This document shows, piece after piece, positions 59,531-64,000 of a stretch of 64,000 nt of DNA; within the stretch, counting starts at the first letter, position 1, and each line of letters starts with the position of its first letter. The notes below the pieces were generated by a model. That model did not search any database, was not told the DNA's origin, and was given only the letters and a program-made list of their open reading frames with translations. The DNA lies in assembly GCF_020685205.1 (NCBI RefSeq), contig NZ_JAJERB010000013.1, positions 27,649-91,648 of the forward strand, read 5' to 3'. Both the position numbers and the translations under genes were made by a program. The DNA comes from Hymenobacter translucens (GTDB lineage Bacteria; Bacteroidota; Bacteroidia; Cytophagales; Hymenobacteraceae).

Positions 59531-61285
59531 CTATTCTTTGTTTAGCGTGTGGGTTTCGGTACGCTGGTTCGTTACCAGCTTCACGATGTAGGACCCGGCC
59601 GGCAGCGCTGCCTTGGGCGTCCACTTCAGCGGCTGTCCGGGCTTGGCCGGTCCCGGTTCGATCCGGCCCACCACGCGGCCCATCACGTCGGTAACTATCA
59701 GGCTTTCTACTTTCTCGCCTTCACGCAGCTGCAGCTGCAGGGTAAGGCTTTCCCGGAACGGGTTGGGGAAGCTCTGCATCAGACCGACTCTCTCCTGGCT
59801 GGCGCGGGGCTGGCTTTTGATAACAGGAGCTGACGCCGCCCGCAGGGCCGCCTGGCCCGCCACGTCGAAAGTCAGCTTATAGATCAGCAGCTCCTCTTCG
59901 GCGTTGTAGAGCAGATGAGCGGCGCCGAAGTCTTTATCCAGGTGGCGGCCGGCAACGCTGGCAATGCCCTGATAGCCGCTGTCCTTGTCGTTGACGCGGC
60001 TATAGTCGGTGCCGAAAAGAGTCCCCTGCACCAGGCTGCGGCCCCATACGTCTTCGGCGTTGCCATTCGGGTAGCGGCTGGCCGTCCAGGTGACGATGTA
60101 GGCCTCCCGGGTGTTGGGGTAGCTGCCATAGAAAGCCACGACGGGTCGGACTGCCGGGTCTTGGCTGCCGGGACCTCCGGCTACCAGAGCGGGACCAGTC
60201 CGGAAGGAGCCGCCGGTTTTGCCATAGTTATAGATGGCGTATTCCAGCGGAGGACAGCCAGAAACCCAGTCCACGGCCACTTCCACGTCGTAAAGCGTAT
60301 TCGGGTTGGGGCTGGCGGCAATGCGGGGCACGCCGTTCACGCCCTCGGCGGTCCACTCGTACTGATCGAGAATGTTTCGCTTCTCAAACCGGCAGGCGTC
60401 CCAGTTATACTGCTTCACGTTGAGCCCGTTGCCGATGCTATAGCTGCCGGTCCCATCCACGAAGTGCCGGAGGTAGGTGAACGAGACAATGGCCTGCCCA
60501 CCGACACCTTCTTCCGAGATGGCGACATCCGGATTCAGCCCCTGTTCGAGCAGCTGGTTGGGCTCTGAAATCAGACCGCCCCGGGTGTTGTTGCACAGCA
60601 CGGACCCGGTGATATAGCCGGACACACCGTACACCTGCGCGAACGTGACCGTCTGCTGGAAGGTAGTGCCGGGCGACGGGAACACGACCGGACTGACGAC
60701 CGTGACCGACACGTTTTCGGTAATGGTTTCCTGCCAGCCCAATGCCAGCTGCCCCCTGCTATTGGCGTCTACGTTGGGAAAGGAATGCTGCCGCCCGCCG
60801 GCATTCGACCCCATGGGCGTGTGGCTTACCTGCGAGAAGCTGTTGCCGCTGGTATCGTATTTATAGGAATCAAAATAAGCCTGGGAAATGCCCGTCGTCA
60901 CGTTGCGCATAATATATACCACGGCGGCGTACAGCACCCCACTCCGGTCCTCGGCTATTACCACGTCGGGGTCCGACAGGCTCTCGTCCCGGCGGTGGCT
61001 TATCCGGAAGGAGTTGGCCATGCCCGGATTCTGATCCGGCGTCCAGGAAACTACTACCTCCTGACCGGCGCCCCCCTGCTCGTCCCAGGTCATGATCTGA
61101 AAGAATCTTTGCTGGTACAGCATGGCATCCGTGCCCGTGTTCTCCACCCGGGCAGACCGGTTGCCCGGGTGAGGCACTTCATCCGGCGTCCGGGGCAGAT
61201 GATAGGTCTGTCCGTAACCTGACTGTGCGCCGGCCAGCGTAGCCAGCAGCAGTCCAAAGCCCAGCGTAATTTTTTTGAAATACAT
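59531..61285 (-). CDS. T9SS-exported protein of unknown function
   Basis: A 584-residue secreted protein: signal peptide (MYFKKITLGFGLLLATLAGAQ), a large beta-rich central region with no recognisable enzyme motif (WTPDQNPGMANSFRISHRRDES; VNVDAN-type segments), and a C-terminal type A sorting domain (about 505-584: MQSFPNPFRESLTLQL to TETHTLNKE). The centre has repeated pattern segments (SFSQVSHTPMG; ALGWQETITENVSV), resembling sialidase/propeller-like folds of surface proteins; this is only suggestive. It lies alone on the minus strand. Confidence 0.8.
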   Translation of the reverse strand: MYFKKITLGFGLLLATLAGAQSGYGQTYHLPRTPDEVPHPGNRSARVENTGTDAMLYQQRFFQIMTWDEQGGAGQEVVVSWTPDQNPGMANSFRISHRRDESLSDPDVVIAEDRSGVLYAAVVYIMRNVTTGISQAYFDSYKYDTSGNSFSQVSHTPMGSNAGGRQHSFPNVDANSRGQLALGWQETITENVSVTVVSPVVFPSPGTTFQQTVTFAQVYGVSGYITGSVLCNNTRGGLISEPNQLLEQGLNPDVAISEEGVGGQAIVSFTYLRHFVDGTGSYSIGNGLNVKQYNWDACRFEKRNILDQYEWTAEGVNGVPRIAASPNPNTLYDVEVAVDWVSGCPPLEYAIYNYGKTGGSFRTGPALVAGGPGSQDPAVRPVVAFYGSYPNTREAYIVTWTASRYPNGNAEDVWGRSLVQGTLFGTDYSRVNDKDSGYQGIASVAGRHLDKDFGAAHLLYNAEEELLIYKLTFDVAGQAALRAASAPVIKSQPRASQERVGLMQSFPNPFRESLTLQLQLREGEKVESLIVTDVMGRVVGRIEPGPAKPGQPLKWTPKAALPAGSYIVKLVTNQRTETHTLNKE

Positions 61286-61724
61286 ACTTGTAAGGTTGAA
61301 TTGATGAAATAATAATTTGTCGCGGTGAGGACGCTGGGCCCGTAACCCCTTGCCTCGCGGGGCCCTGCCCGCTGGTTTTTAGTGCATAACTGCCTCCTGT
61401 TACTGGGTGAAAAGCCAATCAGTCGGCCGGGGCCCGAAAGCGGCGGCAGAAAGTAAAAGCATAGGAATAGCCGCAGTGCAAATAATTTGCACTTAACAAA
61501 TACTCCAGCAACAGGTGTGGGATTGGGGCGCGGGCGGGCAATACGGTGGCATAGCCACGGTAACGCGACAAAGCTATTTGCTTTGGCGTAAGATCAAAGG
61601 ATTGGCGCTTATTATTTTAATATGAATTAAGCCATGCATCCTACCAGCCCGGCAAGGCCGTTTTTGCCAACCGCCCCGGGCTTCACCGAAACCAACTTAA
61701 CGGTTCGGGCAGGACGTTACTGGG
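61286..61724. other. Long intergenic region with palindrome
   Basis: A 439-nt gap, AT-richer than its flanks, between two minus-strand genes. A perfect 19-nt palindrome at 61475-61493 (AGTGCAAATAATTTGCACT) is the only clear signal and is a candidate operator for the gene at 59531, about 190 nt upstream of its start. No gene found. Confidence 0.5.
61475..61493. promoter_or_regulatory. 19-bp perfect palindrome, candidate operator
   Basis: Two 9-nt arms AGTGCAAAT / ATTTGCACT around a single A. The symmetry and AT content suit a dimeric regulator; no second copy was noticed. Confidence 0.4.
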
Positions 61725-63737
61725 CTAGCGCCGCACCAGAATCAGGGCGGAGCTGGCCGGCAGCGTGACCGGACTATCCTGGGTAAGCTCCAGCTGGTCG
61801 AGGCCGCTGGGGTCGAGCTGGTCACCGCGCAGCACCACGGAGTAGCGGCCGGCGGGCACCGGCAGGGCAGCTCCCTGACGGTTGCCGTTGAACAGCACCA
61901 CAATCTCACCCCAGGCGTCGCCCCCGGCATGGTCGAGCAGGCGGTACCCGATGGTTCCGGCGGGCAAAGCGGGCAGAAAGGCGAGATGCTGCTGAATCAG
62001 CTCCCGGGTGGGCAGCCGGAACGCGGGGTGGGCCCGGCGCAGCGCCAGCAGCCGGCGGTAAAAGTCATGCACGTGCTGGTAGCGGGCCTTGCGGGCATAG
62101 TCGAGTTGGTTGACCGCGTCGGGCTGGTTGTAGGAGTTGGACGAGCCTCCCTTGGTGCGCAGGAAATCGTCTCCCACCGGCAGAAACGGAATTCCCTGGG
62201 AAGTAAACACGATAACGTTGCTGAGCAGGTCCATACGGGCCCGTTCTTCGTCGGTGGCCCCGGGGCTGCTTTGCGCGAGCTTGTCCCAGAGCAGCAGGTC
62301 GTCGTGGCAGGCCACGTAGTTGATGCACTGCGCCGGCGAGGTGGCCCAGGGCGCGGGGGCATAGTTTACCTTTGCATAGTCGAGCTGGGGATGCTGGATG
62401 GTGCCCACGATGCCGAATTTCACGCTTTCCTCCAGGCCGGGTCGCCCGCCGGCAAAGCCGGGCTCGGCGTGGCGGGCGTAGTGGCCCTTTACGCCGTCGC
62501 GCAGCTCGTCGCTGAAGGCGGCTACCCGGTCGAGGCGTAGCATGTTGGCTTTCACGGCCCGCCGGGCTTCGGGCAGGGGACTGGCGCCGGCCGTCCAGCC
62601 TTCCCCATACACCAGAATCGAGTGGTCCTGCTGGTCGAGGGCCACGCGCACGGCCCGCATGGTTTCCAGGTCGAGCACGCCCATCAGATCGAACCGAAAC
62701 CCGTCGACGTGGTACTCCCGGGCCCAGTATGCCACCGACTCCACGATGAGCTTGCGCACCATGGTCCGCTCCGAAGCCACTTCATTGCCACAGGCCGTTG
62801 CGTTGGAGAAGCCGCCCTGGGCGTTCTGCCGATAGTAGTAGCCGGGCACGAGCTGCTCAAACGAGCTGCGGCCGGCATCGGCGGTGTGGTTGTATACTAC
62901 GTCGAGCACCAGGCGCAGCTCGTTGCGGTGCAGGGTCTGCACCAGCTGCTTCAGCTCCCGGATGCGGCTGCCCGGGTCGGCCGGGTCGGTGGCATACGAG
63001 CCTTCGGGCACGGAGTAGTGCAGGGGGTCGTAGCCCCAGTTGTAGCGGTTGTCGGTCAGCCGGCTTTCATCAACGGAGGCGAAGTCGTTGGTGGGCAGCA
63101 GGTGCAGGTGCGTAATGCCCAGGTCCTGGAGGTAGTCGAGGCCGGTGCGGACGCCGCCGGGGCCGCGGGTGCCGGTTTCGGTGAGTCCCAGAAACTTACC
63201 CTTCTGCCTTACTCCTGACTGCGGGTCCATGGTCAGGTCGCGCACGTGGGCTTCGCCGATAATGGCGTCGGTGGCCTGCTTCAATTCCGGCCGCCGGTCG
63301 TCGGCCCACTCGACAGGTGAGGCCTGGGCCGGGTCGAGCAGGGCGCCGCGCTGCCCGTTCAGGCCCACGGCGTGCACGTACGGGTCGGGCACCTCGGCCA
63401 TCTGCCGGCCGCCAATGGTGGCCTGCACCACGTAGAACCGCCCGGGCGGATTGGCCGGCAGCGCATACGTCCACGTCCCGCCGGTTGACTTTTGCATGGC
63501 ATACGTTGCCACGGGCAGGCCACCGGTGCCTTCGGTGTAGAGCTTCAGGTGCAGCACTTCGGCCGTAGGCGCCCATACCCGCAGCCGGGCCTTGCCGCCT
63601 GTAAAGGTCAGGCCCAGGTCAGCGCCGGCGTAGGTAGGATAGGCTGAGAAGTCGGGGGCCGCGGAAGGCGTGAGCCGTGGGGAGCAGGCAGTAGCGGCAA
63701 GCACGAGGAGAAGACGGAGTGATTTCAGACATAGCAT
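61725..63737 (-). CDS. pulA: Type I pullulanase lipoprotein
   Basis: A 670-residue GH13 enzyme that cleaves alpha-1,6 links in pullulan, starch and glycogen. The lipobox is ATAC after LRLLLVLA. A CBM48-like domain (about 65-160, ARLRVWAPTAEVLHLKLY) precedes the barrel with the pullulanase signature YNWGYDPLHYSVPEGS, nucleophile Asp in DGFRFDLMG, Glu in VYGEGW, and the HDD of YVACHDDLLLWD, where most members have HDN. ATG 63737 gives the best lipoprotein signal; frames to 63779 and 63890 are open but less likely. No SusC/D genes are near. Confidence 0.92.
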   Translation of the reverse strand: MLCLKSLRLLLVLAATACSPRLTPSAAPDFSAYPTYAGADLGLTFTGGKARLRVWAPTAEVLHLKLYTEGTGGLPVATYAMQKSTGGTWTYALPANPPGRFYVVQATIGGRQMAEVPDPYVHAVGLNGQRGALLDPAQASPVEWADDRRPELKQATDAIIGEAHVRDLTMDPQSGVRQKGKFLGLTETGTRGPGGVRTGLDYLQDLGITHLHLLPTNDFASVDESRLTDNRYNWGYDPLHYSVPEGSYATDPADPGSRIRELKQLVQTLHRNELRLVLDVVYNHTADAGRSSFEQLVPGYYYRQNAQGGFSNATACGNEVASERTMVRKLIVESVAYWAREYHVDGFRFDLMGVLDLETMRAVRVALDQQDHSILVYGEGWTAGASPLPEARRAVKANMLRLDRVAAFSDELRDGVKGHYARHAEPGFAGGRPGLEESVKFGIVGTIQHPQLDYAKVNYAPAPWATSPAQCINYVACHDDLLLWDKLAQSSPGATDEERARMDLLSNVIVFTSQGIPFLPVGDDFLRTKGGSSNSYNQPDAVNQLDYARKARYQHVHDFYRRLLALRRAHPAFRLPTRELIQQHLAFLPALPAGTIGYRLLDHAGGDAWGEIVVLFNGNRQGAALPVPAGRYSVVLRGDQLDPSGLDQLELTQDSPVTLPASSALILVRR

Positions 63738-63896
63738 CACCACAAAAGGACGAAAAAAAGGGGCATTTGCAATACGCATTCCGCCAGGCGGCTCGCCTCG
63801 CCTTATTCGGGGCGGCGCTTTCACCTGTACCGCAGCTTCACCGGGAGCAAGACTCCGGGGCAGACATCCGCTATGCCTATCGTCAGCCAAAAAGAG

Positions 63897-64000
63897 AAGG
63901 GGGCTTTTTCCCCGGGGGGGGGGAAGGGCTCCCTCTTTCTGCGCAGGGGGGGGGGGGGGTCGGGGGGGGGGCCGCCGCCCCCCCCGTCTGCGGCCGGGGG
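63897..64000. other. Low-complexity G/C homopolymers, likely contig-end artefact
   Basis: The last ~100 bases contain several long runs of G and one of C with little else, unlike any other part of the window. This is the appearance of poly-G base-calling or assembly error at a contig edge. No feature is claimed here. Confidence 0.75.

Noticed and set aside
61286..61724. tRNA or small RNA gene in the long gap
   Set aside because: No cloverleaf arms or CCA-type end were seen; only a short palindrome is present.

Overview
The window looks like chromosomal DNA from a high-GC member of the Bacteroidota, most likely Hymenobacter or a close relative (Cytophagales, Hymenobacteraceae). The evidence is the proteins and the signals. 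It carries the Bacteroidota run rpmG / DUF4295 / ftsY / rimO. It has type IX secretion (T9SS) C-terminal sorting domains, BshC for bacillithiol, MnmD as a stand-alone methyltransferase, a mevalonate-type HMG-CoA reductase, and many lipoproteins. Several -7 promoter boxes fit TAnnTTTG, and start codons generally lack Shine-Dalgarno sequences. No rRNA, tRNA, CRISPR array, integrase or transposase was seen. The species name is an inference.

Layout. 0-6 kb: end of a barrel protein, rlmN, a thioesterase, mnmD, a 5-formyl-THF cyclo-ligase and bshC. 6-14 kb: an Fe/2OG oxygenase, rimO, ftsY, the DUF4295 protein, rpmG, a secreted aminopeptidase P, rpmB, a DUF5522 protein, ridA and a LEA14-like protein. 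14-18 kb: rocD, two and a half tandem lipoproteins, hemB. 18-32 kb: an RND exporter, then a putative lipid or metabolite modification neighbourhood (UbiA-like protein, PEP-synthase/rifampin-phosphotransferase-like enzyme, GNAT, a barrel lipoprotein, APH-like kinase, BtaA-like aminocarboxypropyl transferase, AMP-ligase, APC permease). 32-44 kb: a GH1-like hydrolase, PLD-like nuclease, alkylguanine methyltransferase, esterase, TPR protein, barrel protein, a T9SS-exported M4 protease, an SDR, an ATP-grasp enzyme, an M20 amidohydrolase and a WG-repeat protein. 44-54 kb: HMG-CoA reductase, a secreted protein of unknown function, two paralogous lipoproteins, homogentisate dioxygenase, a transglutaminase-like protein, an S41 protease, ruvX-def. 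54-64 kb: small lipoprotein, PLC/S1-P1-like protein, DUF486 protein, GNAT, a patatin-barrel (type Vd-like) protein, a T9SS cargo protein and a lipoprotein pullulanase.

Most genes are housekeeping or cell-envelope genes in short operons. Convergent pairs are usually separated either by strong bidirectional terminators or by a recurrent family of intergenic inverted repeats built from GTTGTC/GTTGTTA-like units (at least five good copies). Two further mobile-looking palindromic elements, of the 'GTCATxCTGAGC' type, lie near 17.9 and 28.8 kb. The strongest candidates for something undescribed are the 20.5-30.4 kb lipid-type cluster, the GTTGT hairpin family, the extended HMG-CoA reductase, and several promoters placed so close to the ATG that the mRNAs would be leaderless. 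The last ~100 bases are G/C homopolymers and look like a low-quality contig end rather than biology.
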